Source: a virus. Taken from it: a DNA stretch of 24,210 bases. Of the stretch, positions 18,601 through 24,210 are shown piece by piece (the first letter of the stretch is position 1; every line of letters begins with the position of its first letter). The stretch covers positions 1 through 24,210 of the IMG/VR virus record IMGVR_UViG_3300025127_000271; one strand, 5' to 3'. The notes beneath the pieces were generated by a model. The model was not told where the DNA came from, made no database searches, and saw only the letters and a list, made by a program, of their open reading frames with translations. The position numbers were made by a program, and so were the translations under genes.

Positions 18601-19330
18601 TATTGCTTCAAGTGGAAGTAATTATACATCTGCACCAACTATTAGCATCAGTGCTCCACCATCAATTGGAGTTGGAGTTGGAACAACTGCTACTGCAACA
18701 GTAACAGTAGGCAGTGGAGGTATTAATGGATTTACAATAACAAACGCAGGTTTTGGATACACAGTTGCTCCAAGTGTTCTTGTTAAACCTCCTGTATCAG
18801 AAAAGGAAATAATTAGAGTTCAAGCAGTTACTGGTTTTTCTGCAACTATCACTAGAATAATTGTAGGTGGAAGTGGTAGCACAACTATTACATTTAAAGT
18901 GACAAAAAATGATGGTACCAATTTTTCTGGTTTATCTAGTGGTGATTACATATTCATCAATAATACGACTTATGGTAATGGTGTTACATCATTAACACAA
19001 ACTGGTAATTCTAATGTGGGTGTCGGTACGACATCTTTTGATAATGTATATCAGGTATCAGCAGTTAATAATGTTTCTGGTGCGAACGCAGACGTGGTAT
19101 GTAAAGCAACTGTGACTGCTCCGGATAATTCATTAGACACTGGTGCTTTACCTAACGTTGGTACTTTATCATTTGGTAAATTATCATCTCTAAATAGATC
19201 TAGTTCACCTCTAACAGTAACCATTTCAGGGTTTACAGTGAACTCAGGTTTATCTACATTCCCATCAATTCAAAGGTCGAGTGGAGATTATACTCTTAGA
19301 AATACTGGTGCTTTACCTAAGACTCCATAA
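6602..19330 (+). CDS. Giant gp7-like baseplate/fibre protein with YHYH domain (4242 aa)
   Basis: This unbroken 12.7-kb frame fills the T4 gene 7 position between gp6 and gp8. Residues 201-206 (FYETKG), followed by LFRVLYG and by LVGQT (258-262), parallel the C-terminal core of T4 gp7 as I recall it (STKG..., LFKVLYN, LVGQT); T4 gp7 initiates wedge assembly. After about residue 300 the protein is a mosaic: four modules with an (I)D(N/D)E strand and a later RG turn (about 75-160, 320-365, 1580-1640, 3130-3210); about ten H-(N/D)-(F/L)-x-x-G-D modules; about ten GGxGY units; a YHYH domain (about 1255-1395); and two fibre-like 'FINGVLQRP' modules (about 3300 and 3800). The composition is rich in Ser, Thr, Gly, Val, Ile and Asn with few Cys, as in beta-structured virion proteins. 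T4 gp7 is only about 1030 aa, so this would be a greatly enlarged wedge protein that may reach out as a fibre. The start at 6602 follows the gp6 stop by 1 nt. Confidence 0.85.
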   Translation: MIQTGIESRVKIQDVISSQLPNFILDESPKTADFLKQYYISQEFQSGVVDIAENLDQYLDFDNLTPEKLFNDTTLSVGIGTQEVNSISVSNTKGFPNQYGLLRIDNEILTYTGLTTNTFTGLTRGFSGITSYHDELNEEELIFSKTNAGVHTAGTSIQNLSSLFLDEFYKKIKYTFAPGFENLNFDKNLNIGNFLKEVKSFYETKGTDDAIKILFRVLYGVDPKIINLEDLLFKPSAAEYLRRETVIVEVLSGNPIGLVGQTIKKIEKLNDPTTQASVSEVEPFTRQGKQYYKFSLFIGYGGASLVEGNFKITSSSKSVESISIGSSVLTVDSTIGFPSSGTVLSGINTISYSEKTINQFLGCAGITSSISPSDSVFSDEIYFGFEDGDLTKKVEFRITGILSKFKQKSENIKVSEGDIITIKNLGDKVLNPTIKNRKEIFANSWIYNTSSFIEIDAYDGSSTFILKKPIDRSIFKVGDKIEFVNQSRPDEVIYPTATDPQPYVKDIFGSTITIEGLPSNGFQGTTLKRIRTNSNIRRKLNKAKSISAIVNNNPLPPVPIKYDITSDVTNVYFDDDSGYAASNSLPSAKNSSTPNAPFFEDINFSLNKVTFKDFQDLNQTTQKFKTIQIDEQGKNIKLITGDKVFYQSSGLTFNSVGVGQTAQIVGIDTGAYFIQIVDENTSKIRLYSSRSFIPSGTALELDFPKDNEGNVISETHTFTLYSQRSNLISPAKSLKKFPLKPSLKDGGVDVTLPGTIGKMINGVEIFNYKTDDKIYYGPLSNLSVLSGGSGYDVINPPKIDIEEGVGTGATAVVSVKGKVVDAFIDPQDFDIDKVVSIGITGGNGSGAVLEPIIGTRSRQIVFEAVPFTSSNGFGVDSTEKSLTFKTRHNLNSGDRVIYSSNRQVSIGQIAGTFVPNHEYFVSVVNDKTVRFYESQTVAAAAKDKTDAIGIAVTAGGIQRLIVGSVNNTILGVNVLSGGEGYENRKLSVQPSNISTIFNKINFNNHNFKDGDKIVYEHDGTTITGLSTVPNQQYLVTRIDSDSFKLSDAGIGGTSLVNFNQKIFTNFESTGIGTQIFKYPDIVATVEYLGIGSFGTELVNANITPVVKGEISDVYLLKKGSGYGSSILNFENSPIIKIKNGTDGSTPEIKPIINSITGGISTVSIGNSGTNYFSTPVIEVIDSLGIGNGAKLRVVMNKQNGELTGSIDHVEVISAGIGYSETTTSIRVIPSGVNGLISANVRVLNVNNNLKYGDSLSRLEEHEGIFQNVVCGFDRIPFKDEGFTASKIVGWAYDGNPIYGSYGYVDPEKKTNNIKLLKSGYRVDNNAIIDRPVGFGTGFFIEDFVFDGSGDLDEFNGRFEINDDYPNGVYAYHATGIITSGSFAPAFPYFIGDKYRSKFEKDNLIINQSFDFFNSSLRRNTFPYNVTENNAGNDFISEANAIRSQQIEIETVESGSVNDVEIIEDGTNQKVGDVFNFNNTGTNGDGLIVKVESIKGESINSITSFSLSYNQSAITKKDNNTLKITTPDSHDLTNGDLVVISGLTSSLSHVNGSYIIGISSIVSSAISPIISNAGAATTEIYTDIATDVKVGDKIRAGNETLTVLNTYDQPNIITVQRGNTGLSHTATTPIYVIPDSFTIKKSANNFNSTVNQKVFFNPIKSVGFVGAAATAGRSREIVFTFGETRITRTIPAKGIYLENHPFATNQKLKVITDGNPIGVSDTAAGTISAMPTTVFAVRKNKNVIGIKKTIDGDEVFLHSSISGSAVANKDTYAFESVFVQEKVNVKSNKNMVTLDSRFHQLKDDDFIDLNVITKTSTGIGTLSEVIVKRDPLKDSLILDPVSCETSGITTSLPPVGVQTGANVITLDNHNFTTGQKVNLISSIIPVGLGNSDYFVNVVDDRTFSLCDSFENATANPPIVVGILSATQSGIHTFTKINPRIFVEKDNDLVFNLSDSSLSGYKFKVYYDKEFKNEFVSTGSSQGFNTPVGIITEGETGSKFTIGYGKSVPDKLYYNIEKLGVAVTADNTVRHYSEIEYVKNNYNGTFKISNVGINTFTFSSVNESFRTVTDKTNCKELSYSTTSGIVTGAINSVNIVSGGSNYKKLPTFVSIGTTTVNDVSVLVKSSNVGNIKKTRVINEGFEYPSDPTLQPEALLPKFIQLRGSKAISRVDVVNGGANYITPPKLIVVDTETGVPFSDSLLTAELTAPKLTPGSSILSVNIEKSPSGISVGNVGIFAIDNTNGVSIQKVNSTAGTSTFDIFITTPALGYTVNPFKTGDTVFIEGLQKVGVAGSGFNSSDYGYKLLSVSNYVDSGTLHKVTIDVSQYTSNTGVAVTDVGGFADIINSNVYPSFKLNLVEAGFRIGEKIIIDDIERDLTVVGSGENFVKLQGLYELSAGDILFGSISRNRAKATDVFNNQGQFEVNYSLIKDLGWETNVGKLNEDIQVLPNNDYYQNLAYSIQSPIEWDDLKSPVNNLVHTSGFKNFADTGISSSSSAFPIRGSAKITTFLDVLPTFAETVRVDTIYNFDRARDIFVGTGSTDLNIGQRSKFIQLKTVSLTDFIQAKTNNVLNIDDISSRYSNLNSDPNSFLDVIQVQPADGLNRVLALVKNRDNTQTQIAELIILNNNTGSYLLERSKLSSESDFTKFELKTASGKNFLRFTPSDQFKFNVDYDIKRIETKFNTTLTGTGTSSFGFANITGSVVNVGGTTSSITTPIISTHESDALFIKTQVTDTVTNEMNYIEHLVGRDATNTFLTEAYFDSNQGTFSSNILASFSPSLSGVGNSILSFNVTNSRLNPIRVRSNIIGFGSITAGIGTYRFLASGQGDGSERTQLVESKFDQKTGISTIATLDKTKFIALKATAHVATATSEALHQVYVTHNGTEIFTSQSEYLSGVNGLQQNNNANSPLGIGTFHAKFVGDNFVLEFIPDNTNGMKTVRSLNEVFYSFTDEKSQSGFVNHPNSLVFGALTQSSDISFYNALNGDRINRRNFELTNNNTPIFAKTFDPSDTSIVNIGSGKTFTIKDHFFRTNEELIYTPQASFVGVGTTAMVYKIGAGSTAFLPSRVFAIRENDDKFSISITKGGDAVTLVDAGEGNNHQFEMAKGLSKSLITIDGLVQHPIAQTDLVHQLVGNISAASSIFRLSGISSINLEDIIKIDDEYIRVTNVGLGTNIVGPIGIATDIPATIPLIQGQRGYVGSSAATHSNSSNVNIFKGSYNIVGKEIHFTEAPRGNNSIDVDESNLPPARSDFEGRVYLRNDYSTNRIYDDISNKFTGITSSFELKSGGSAASGIGTIGGNGILFINNIFQRPSTDNNSRGNFKIIESVTSGVTTTTVLFSGITTVADGSLITSDTDINQNELPRGGVIVSLGSTGGLGYAPLVPAKVKPQVNAGGTITSIVGVGYSGAVNAASSASYDNETGEMEIFTTNKHFLRVGYDDEVILSGFTFNPSISLINPISNDKFSVIGITSEKAFKVKLGISTISHTVSGGTVRPWYGDLTFGSGYNIGVTTNGVSVAATVFDPGYNHDFVSAATNAISVTGGSNFTPTDATYDPVTGDLVLFISGAGIQTHGLTESNTVSIATSSISFTCSKDNYLTIHPYPRPTDPVAGIATAITSYNSDTITVNVGSNVGSGAQVTTTIGTGGVLSFNVVSGGSNYKEPEIFVPSPSYDNMKIEGVSRVGFGTGPDTGIGALISASGVTTTGVANFELSRNGYNFRKGDKFTPVGLVTDKSLSSAETFVLEVREVYQDNFSSWQFGEFDYIDSIAPLQDGSRTVFPLLYNGELLSIIVDPDSDVIAQNILLIFVNGVLQRPGDNYQFDGGTLLSFTTAPSREDDVAIYVYRGTSGVDTVISTDINKTLEEGDDVQIVRSPGISTSISQDERTVFQLTSKDRFETNLYTGQGIDDINFKPLNVYKQKVDKIINGRIVPKTRDSIEPQIYPTAKVISSIASNSAQIYVDNADFFNYEDEGSPDFRVKLIPNTTLPTVGSLTATISNGQVNAISIASSGSNYTSAPTISISAPPSIGVGVGTTATATVTVGSGGINGFTITNAGFGYTVAPSVLVKPPVSEKEIIRVQAVTGFSATITRIIVGGSGSTTITFKVTKNDGTNFSGLSSGDYIFINNTTYGNGVTSLTQTGNSNVGVGTTSFDNVYQVSAVNNVSGANADVVCKATVTAPDNSLDTGALPNVGTLSFGKLSSLNRSSSPLTVTISGFTVNSGLSTFPSIQRSSGDYTLRNTGALPKTP
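8500..17400 (+). repeat. Array of H-N-F-x-x-G-D modules in the giant protein
   Basis: A module begins with His-(Asn/Asp/Gly)-(Phe/Leu)-x-x-(Gly/Asn)-(Asp/Gln)-x-(Val/Ile), and about 25-36 residues later has a strand such as YFV..V.D...F. Clear copies are near residues 887 (HNLNSGDRVIY), 1005 (HNFKDGDKIVY), 1529 (HDLTNGDLVVI) and 1868 (HNFTTGQKVNL). Diverged copies are near 641, 1699, 3024, 3427 and 3568. Spacing between copies is irregular, so they are mosaic modules rather than tandem repeats. Confidence 0.7.
10400..10785 (+). other. YHYH domain within the giant protein
   Basis: About residues 1267-1395 contain GWAYDGNPIYGSYGY, a later LDEFNGRFEINDDYPNG, then VYAYHATG and FPYFIG. This order (GxAYDGxPIYGPYGY, LDExNGRF, YPxGxYAYH, PxFPYxIG) is the signature of the YHYH family, found in bacterial secreted proteins and in large structural proteins of marine T4-like phages. 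Its activity is not established. Confidence 0.8.
16410..18125 (+). repeat. Two fibre-like modules with ILxFxNxxxQRP core
   Basis: The first module (from about 16410) has FTGITSSFELK, then GILFINNIFQRPS, then FKIIES and VLFSGI. The second (about 17896-18125) has QDGSRTVFPL, then ILLIFVNGVLQRPGDNY, then LLSFTTAPSREDDVAIYVYRG. The pattern 'F...NG.LQ.PG..Y......I.F..AP..GD.I' is common in phage tail-fibre proteins. The two copies are about 500 residues apart (cores near residues 3298 and 3799). Confidence 0.65.
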
Positions 19331-19335
19331 ACTGT

Positions 19336-19343
19336 TATAAATA
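19336..19343 (+). promoter_or_regulatory. T4-type late promoter TATAAATA before gp8
   Basis: An exact TATAAATA octamer lies 17 nt before the gp8-like ATG, in the 30-nt gap after the giant gene. A second exact TATAAATA (19354-19361) overlaps that ATG. The first is well placed to drive gp8 with a leader of roughly 10 nt; the second could only serve transcripts starting inside the gene. This is the best late-promoter match in the window. Confidence 0.7.
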
Positions 19344-19360
19344 TATAAAAAACTATAAAT

Positions 19361-20932
19361 ATGCCAGCCGTAGTTACAGATCAATTTAGAATATTTAATG
19401 CAAATAATTTTGTTGAATCTATATTAGACTCATCAAACTCTTATTATGTGTTTTTAGGTTTATCAAATCCAATCAAAGATACTAATCCTGGTTTTGGTAG
19501 AACAACCACTGCCAATTGGCCATCTGATCCAGTCGATAATTTCCAAAATCTTTCTCACAATAAAGACACAGTATTGTTTGGTAAGAAAATTTCTACTGGT
19601 AATATTAGAAGAGTGGTTAAAAGAAATAATTGGGTCGCAAACACTAGATATGATATGTATCGACATGATTATAGTATAACTAATCCATCTCCCAATTCAC
19701 AACAAGCAAGTCTTTATGAATCAAAATATTATGTCGTAAATAGTGATTTGAGAGTTTATGTGTGTATTGATAATGGATCATCAGGTGCAGTAGGATCTGA
19801 TTCAGCAAAAGGTGGTAATTCACTCGATGAACCAACTTTTACTGATACTGAACCCTCTGCTGCTGGTACAAGTGGTGATGGATATGTATGGAAATACCTT
19901 TTCACAATTTCTCCAAGTGACATTATAAAATTTGATTCGACAGAATTTATAGCGTTACCAAATGATTGGCCAACATCAACTGACTCTCAGATTCAGATTG
20001 TAAGAGAAGCAGGAGATTCTCGTATAAACAATAATCAAATTAAAAAAGTTTATATAGAAAATAGTGGCAGTACCACTACTCCTGTTTATCAACAGGGTGA
20101 CCATTCTCTGGATATTCTAGGAGATGGAACAGGTGGAGTTGTAAATGTAACCGTCAATACGAGTGGAAAAATTACTAAAACTATCGTTACAAGTGGTGGA
20201 ACTGGATATACTTATGGTATCGTGGATTTAGATCCAATTCATGTTACAAATTCGATTGCATTGGTGGATAGAGCAAAATTAATACCTATAATACCACCAT
20301 CAAGAGGACATGGATTTGATTTATATACGGAATTAGGTGCAGACAAAATTTTGATTTACACTAGATTTGATGATTCTACACCAGATTTTCCAACAACCAC
20401 AAAATTTTCACAAGTCGGAATACTTAAAAATCCTTCAAGATTTTCAGATGAAAGTTCAGTTTTTGATGAAATAAACTTTTCATCTGCCTTTGCGATGAAA
20501 TTAACTGGTAATCCTGGTACAGTACCTGCTGTTGGAACTATCATATCTCAGGGATTAGCAAAGGGATATGTCACGTCATATAATACACAGACTAATGTCT
20601 TAAAATATTCGAGAGATAGGTCTTTGTATTTTGGAAATGATACACCAACAAATCAAACAGATTATATTGGAATAAGTTCTGCTAGTAAAATAACTGAATT
20701 TACTCAGGGCGGAGGAAATGTAGATCCTCTTGGAATTGGGATATCATCTTTTAGTGGTGGAACTTCTGTTGTTAACAACAAGATAGTTGATCTAGGAGTG
20801 ACTTTCACAAATGGTCTTGCAAATCCTGAGATAAATAAACAGACAGGTGATATAATTTATATTGATAACCGTGCCTTAGTTATAAGGGACGCAAGACAAA
20901 AAGAAGACGTTAAAATCATTCTGGAATTCTAA
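19361..20932 (+). CDS. 8: Enlarged gp8-like baseplate wedge subunit (523 aa)
   Basis: The landmarks of T4 gp8 are present in order: YYVFLGLSNP near residue 30, an IRRVVKRNNWVANTRYDMY block (about 82-100; T4 has IPRRDWGDTRY), GDGYVWKYLFTI (about 171-182; T4 GDGYVWEYLFEI), FSQVGILKNP (about 350) and the C-terminal GDIIYIDNRALVIRDA...QKEDVKIILEF (T4 GEMIYMENRPPI...TEEINILFTF). T4 gp8 is 334 aa, so roughly 190 residues are extra, in two blocks (about 200-325 and 360-485). The first block contains a GGTGY unit (about 285) of the type repeated in the giant protein. gp8 dimers join gp7 and gp10 in the T4 wedge. The gene has its own late promoter and is followed after 5 nt by the next gene. Confidence 0.88.
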   Translation: MPAVVTDQFRIFNANNFVESILDSSNSYYVFLGLSNPIKDTNPGFGRTTTANWPSDPVDNFQNLSHNKDTVLFGKKISTGNIRRVVKRNNWVANTRYDMYRHDYSITNPSPNSQQASLYESKYYVVNSDLRVYVCIDNGSSGAVGSDSAKGGNSLDEPTFTDTEPSAAGTSGDGYVWKYLFTISPSDIIKFDSTEFIALPNDWPTSTDSQIQIVREAGDSRINNNQIKKVYIENSGSTTTPVYQQGDHSLDILGDGTGGVVNVTVNTSGKITKTIVTSGGTGYTYGIVDLDPIHVTNSIALVDRAKLIPIIPPSRGHGFDLYTELGADKILIYTRFDDSTPDFPTTTKFSQVGILKNPSRFSDESSVFDEINFSSAFAMKLTGNPGTVPAVGTIISQGLAKGYVTSYNTQTNVLKYSRDRSLYFGNDTPTNQTDYIGISSASKITEFTQGGGNVDPLGIGISSFSGGTSVVNNKIVDLGVTFTNGLANPEINKQTGDIIYIDNRALVIRDARQKEDVKIILEF

Positions 20933-20937
20933 AAAAA

Positions 20938-23900
20938 ATGGCACAAAAATCAAATTTAAATGTTAGTCCATACTTCGATGACTTCGATTCAAACAATAAT
21001 TTTTACAAAGTATTATTCAATCCGGGTTTTCCAGTTCAGGCAAGAGAGTTAACTACTTCACAATCAATTTTACAAAATCAAATTGAAGATTTTGGTAGTC
21101 ACTTATTCAAGAACGGTTCAGTTGTTATACCAGGCAATATAGTATTCGATAGTAGATATCATGCGGTTAAGTTAAATTCTGTCAATTTTGGAATAGATGT
21201 ATCTCTTTATATAAACAATTTTATTGGAAAAACAATTACAGGAAAAATATCAAATATAAGTGCAACAGTTGAAAAGGTCGCTTTACCAACTACTGATCCA
21301 ATTGATGATATTACCATATACGTAAAATATATTGATGGTAATGATAACTTTGAAACAAGTTCATTTATAGATGGAGAGGCACTTATATGTGATGAAAATG
21401 TTTCTTATGGTAATACAACAATTCAAGCAAATACAGATTTTGCATCGTTAATTAGTGTAGATGCTACATCAATTGGATCCGCTGCATCTATTGGTAAAGG
21501 TGTTTATTTCATAAGAGGTTATTTTGTTAATGTATCACAACAAACATTAATACTTGATTATTATACTAATACACCTACTTATAGAGTGGGATTGAAGATT
21601 ACAGAATCTTTTGTAAGTGCAAAAGATGATCCTTCTTTATATGATAATGCGAAGGGTTTTACTAATTTTGCTGCACCAGGTGCTGATAGATTAAAAATAA
21701 CTCTTTCATTAACTAAAAAATTAATAACTGATTTAGATGACACTGATTTTGTTGAATTACTTCGTGTAACTGATGGTAAAGTAAAGAAAATTCAAACAAA
21801 AACTAGATATAATTTAATCAAAGACTATATTGCAGAAAGAACTTATGATGAATCTGGTAATTATACAACAAAACAATTTATACCTTCACTTCATAATTCA
21901 TTAAATGATAAAATTGGTAGTAATGGAATTTTCTTTGATGATCAAAAAACCGATCAAGGAAACACTCCATCTGATGATTTAGCAGTAATTAAATTATCAT
22001 CAGGTAGAGCATATGTTAGAGGATATCAGGTAGATAAACCATTTACTTCAATTGTTGACGTAGAAAAACCAAGAGATACTGAAAAAATAAACAGTGTATC
22101 AATTCCATTTACATCACCAAATAAATTAACAGTTTATGCTGTACAGGGTGTTCCAAAAAATGGTGAGATCGTAAAACTTTATAAAAATTCTGAAAAAAGT
22201 ATGCAAAGGGAAGGTGAGCATATTGGTGATGCAAGAGCATATGGATTTAATTTAAAAGATGGTGAGTATAAAGATGATTCTAGTAAGTGGGAATTGCATT
22301 TATATGATATTCAAACAAAGACAGATTTAATTTTAAGTAGAACACTTGATGGAAGTGATGTACCTTTATCATCCTTAATTGTTGGAAAAAGTAGTGGTGC
22401 AGTAGGATTTGCTGTAACAAATGGAGCTCCGAGTGGTGTATTAAGTGTAAGACAAACATCTGGTAAGTTTTTAAGAAATGAATTATTAGAGATAAATGGA
22501 GTTGATTTTCCTGTTGGTGTTGGAACAGTCAATTCATTCGGTGTTGAGGATATAAAATCTATTGGACAAACAGATGTGGCAGATTTTCCACAATTCTTTG
22601 CAAGAACTGTTCTCCAAAAAGCACCTCTACCAAATGGTGTTAGTGAAATTTATGTGGGTCACACAGGTATTGCAACTGCAACAAATGTTGCTAATGGATC
22701 TTTTACTGGTATAAAAACAGATTCTATCATAAGATATAATAGTCCACAATTTTCTAATGAAGAAGTCTTTAATAGAGTAGTGTCCATCTCTGCTGATGGT
22801 AAGACAGCAACATTAGAAGCAATTGGATCTGGAACCACTAATGTTTTTACTGGATCATTACCTAAATTAAGTGATGATAGTTTTTCTGTCAAAGCATTTT
22901 TAGGTGTGCCAATTATAAGCACCAATGATACTGGTCTGTTTGCACCTTTACCTGATGTTAATATTGCTTCAGTTGATTTAGATAGATCTAATTTATTATT
23001 AAGTAGACAGATTACAGGAGAGGCAGTATCTGGTAATCAATTAGTTATAAACACATCTCAATTAACAGGTATAACTGATGTAGCATGGGCAACATTTGAT
23101 GAAGAAAGATATTCAATTCATTACCCCGAAGCATTTTTTAACAATGCAGGTGATAAATCAGTTGGTAAAATAACTGATGATACATTTGTATTAGCGGGAA
23201 ATGCTATTACAATTTCTGGTTTATCAAATCATGGTTCAGGTATTGTTGTAAATACAACTGCTCAACAAAATTTTGTTGAAAGTAAAGTAAAAACATATAA
23301 TCGAAGTGTAAAATTAACTGTAAATAAATCTAAAAATGCTATTTCAGGTATGACCACAGCAATTGGAGATGGTACAACAGCACTTGCTGATGGATTATTA
23401 TTCAATGATTTTTTTGGTTTAAGAGTTCAAGATGAAAGAATATCATTGAATCGTCCAGATGTTGCTAAGTTAATTGCAGTATACGAGTCAGTTGATGGGG
23501 ACGCACCCACATTAGATAAATTGAAATTTAGTGCATCAATCGCTGTTTCAAGTAATTGTGTAGTAGGAGAAACAATAAGTGGATCTGATTCTGATGCAAT
23601 AGCACGAGTAATTTCTACAAATGCAGGTGGAGATGCAAACAGTATAGAAATTGTATACCTTAACGATGCATCCTTTATTACAGGAGAGGTTGTAACATTT
23701 AGTGAATCAAATATTGAATCACCTGTTGAAATAATAACCATTGGAGTTAGAAAAGATCTAACAACTTCGTATAAACTTGATAAAGGTCAGAATAGAGAAT
23801 TTTATGATTATTCAAGTATTGTTAGAAATCAAGGTGTGCCAGAACCAACTAGACAACTGTTAGTAATTTTCGATCATTACACAGTTCCGACTAATGATTC

Positions 23901-24210
23901 AGGAGATGTATTTACTGTTTTAAGTTACGATGATGAAAGGTATGCGACTGATATTCCATTCATCGATCAGTTTAGAGCATCAGATACTCTTGATTTTAGA
24001 CCAAGAGTTGCTGACTTCACTGTTGATACAAAATCACCATTTGATTTCACTTCAAGAACTTTTGACAGTTCATCCAACATATTTCTAAAAACAGGTGAAG
24101 GAGCAGTTATAAGTTATGAGTATTATCTTCCTAGAATTGACAAGTTATATTTAAATTCAAAAGAGGAATTTATTGTTCAAAAAGGTGTTTCAGCCAGATA
24201 TCCAAAACCA
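20938..24210 (+). CDS. DUF4815-type virion structural protein, 3' end outside window
   Basis: The frame is open from ATG 20938 to the last base (1091 codons, no stop), so the protein is truncated by the window. The N-terminus has NPGFPVQARELTTSQSIL (about 28-45), followed by NQIEDFGSHLFKNGSVVIPG, and later DTLDFRPRVADF (1016-1027), the hallmarks I know of DUF4815 proteins in cyanophage and pelagiphage tail/baseplate clusters. The middle (about 500-930) is beta-rich and carries repeated strands of the 'I.G..SGA.A.V' type (LIVGKSSGAVGFAV, ETISGSDSDAIARV). Its place directly after gp8, where T4 has genes 9 and 10, suggests a baseplate-periphery or short-fibre-attachment role; this is inference. 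The start is preceded by eight A residues instead of a Shine-Dalgarno. Confidence 0.85.
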   Translation, partial: MAQKSNLNVSPYFDDFDSNNNFYKVLFNPGFPVQARELTTSQSILQNQIEDFGSHLFKNGSVVIPGNIVFDSRYHAVKLNSVNFGIDVSLYINNFIGKTITGKISNISATVEKVALPTTDPIDDITIYVKYIDGNDNFETSSFIDGEALICDENVSYGNTTIQANTDFASLISVDATSIGSAASIGKGVYFIRGYFVNVSQQTLILDYYTNTPTYRVGLKITESFVSAKDDPSLYDNAKGFTNFAAPGADRLKITLSLTKKLITDLDDTDFVELLRVTDGKVKKIQTKTRYNLIKDYIAERTYDESGNYTTKQFIPSLHNSLNDKIGSNGIFFDDQKTDQGNTPSDDLAVIKLSSGRAYVRGYQVDKPFTSIVDVEKPRDTEKINSVSIPFTSPNKLTVYAVQGVPKNGEIVKLYKNSEKSMQREGEHIGDARAYGFNLKDGEYKDDSSKWELHLYDIQTKTDLILSRTLDGSDVPLSSLIVGKSSGAVGFAVTNGAPSGVLSVRQTSGKFLRNELLEINGVDFPVGVGTVNSFGVEDIKSIGQTDVADFPQFFARTVLQKAPLPNGVSEIYVGHTGIATATNVANGSFTGIKTDSIIRYNSPQFSNEEVFNRVVSISADGKTATLEAIGSGTTNVFTGSLPKLSDDSFSVKAFLGVPIISTNDTGLFAPLPDVNIASVDLDRSNLLLSRQITGEAVSGNQLVINTSQLTGITDVAWATFDEERYSIHYPEAFFNNAGDKSVGKITDDTFVLAGNAITISGLSNHGSGIVVNTTAQQNFVESKVKTYNRSVKLTVNKSKNAISGMTTAIGDGTTALADGLLFNDFFGLRVQDERISLNRPDVAKLIAVYESVDGDAPTLDKLKFSASIAVSSNCVVGETISGSDSDAIARVISTNAGGDANSIEIVYLNDASFITGEVVTFSESNIESPVEIITIGVRKDLTTSYKLDKGQNREFYDYSSIVRNQGVPEPTRQLLVIFDHYTVPTNDSGDVFTVLSYDDERYATDIPFIDQFRASDTLDFRPRVADFTVDTKSPFDFTSRTFDSSSNIFLKTGEGAVISYEYYLPRIDKLYLNSKEEFIVQKGVSARYPKP

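Larger units (their letters stand above)
8950..18790 (+). repeat. Scattered GGxGY / GGxNY beta-units in the giant protein
   Basis: A unit with hydrophobic strand, Gly-Gly or Ser/Ala-Gly, x, (Gly/Asn)-Tyr, then x-x-x-Pro and another strand recurs near residues 787 (SGGSGYD), 977 (SGGEGYE), 1119 (KGSGYG), 1165 (SGTNYF), 1213 (AGIGYS), 2095 (SGGSNYKK), 2172 (NGGANYIT), 3650 (SGGSNYKE), 4003 (SGSNYTSAP) and 4047 (AGFGYTVAP). Many copies are preceded by a GxGAxA-type strand. The pair at 2095 and 3650 is also similar at DNA level. Confidence 0.7.

Noticed and set aside
8950-18790. Possible CRISPR-like or tandem DNA repeat array
   Set aside because: The recurrence is at protein level with irregular spacing and diverged DNA; there is no constant-length repeat and spacer.

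Overview
The window looks like part of the genome of a marine T4-like myovirus, most likely a cyanophage infecting Synechococcus or Prochlorococcus. The reasons are a gp25–gp6–gp7-like–gp8-like baseplate gene order, a phage-borne speD (S-adenosylmethionine decarboxylase, a known cyanophage auxiliary metabolic gene), a YHYH domain in a giant virion protein, a DUF4815-type structural protein, T4-type late promoter octamers (TATAAATA), and low G+C in the structural part. A related phage of another marine bacterium, such as a pelagimyophage, cannot be excluded. All convincing genes are on the + strand. No tRNA, CRISPR array, integrase or insertion sequence was seen.

Left part (1-4104): densely packed small and accessory genes. 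Two candidate sigma-70-like promoters stand before the genes at 60 and 1830, and a strong hairpin at 1273-1295 separates the first pair of genes from the rest. The genes are a small conserved marine-phage protein, a ligase/nucleotidyltransferase-like protein, two short acidic proteins, a GT-A-type glycosyltransferase-like protein, a 53-aa protein related to one of the short ones, a very basic 49-aa protein, a 50-aa zinc-ribbon protein with a TTG start, an unrecognised 236-aa protein and speD. From 2585 to 4104 most neighbours overlap by 1-4 nt or are separated by 2 nt, which suggests one translationally coupled operon. Several of these genes are too short for simple ORF calling.

Right part (4092-24210): after a cluster of late-promoter-like CATAAATA/AATAAATA sites come a 40-aa ORF and the baseplate module: gp25, gp6 and a 4242-aa protein (12.7 kb). 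The N-terminus of the giant protein resembles the C-terminal part of T4 gp7, and the rest is a mosaic of repeated beta-rich modules, a YHYH domain and fibre-like modules. Two TATAAATA boxes precede an enlarged gp8-like protein, followed by the first 1091 codons of a DUF4815-type structural protein that runs off the window. These genes are separated by 1-30 nt and start after A-rich leaders without clear Shine-Dalgarno sequences.

How it fits together: the right part would build the baseplate wedge and associated fibre-like structures late in infection, while the left part carries earlier or accessory functions (polyamine synthesis, glycan transfer, nucleic-acid end chemistry, small regulators). 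The most notable feature is the giant modular gp7-like protein, and the fact that one of its repeat types also occurs as an insertion in the gp8-like protein next to it.
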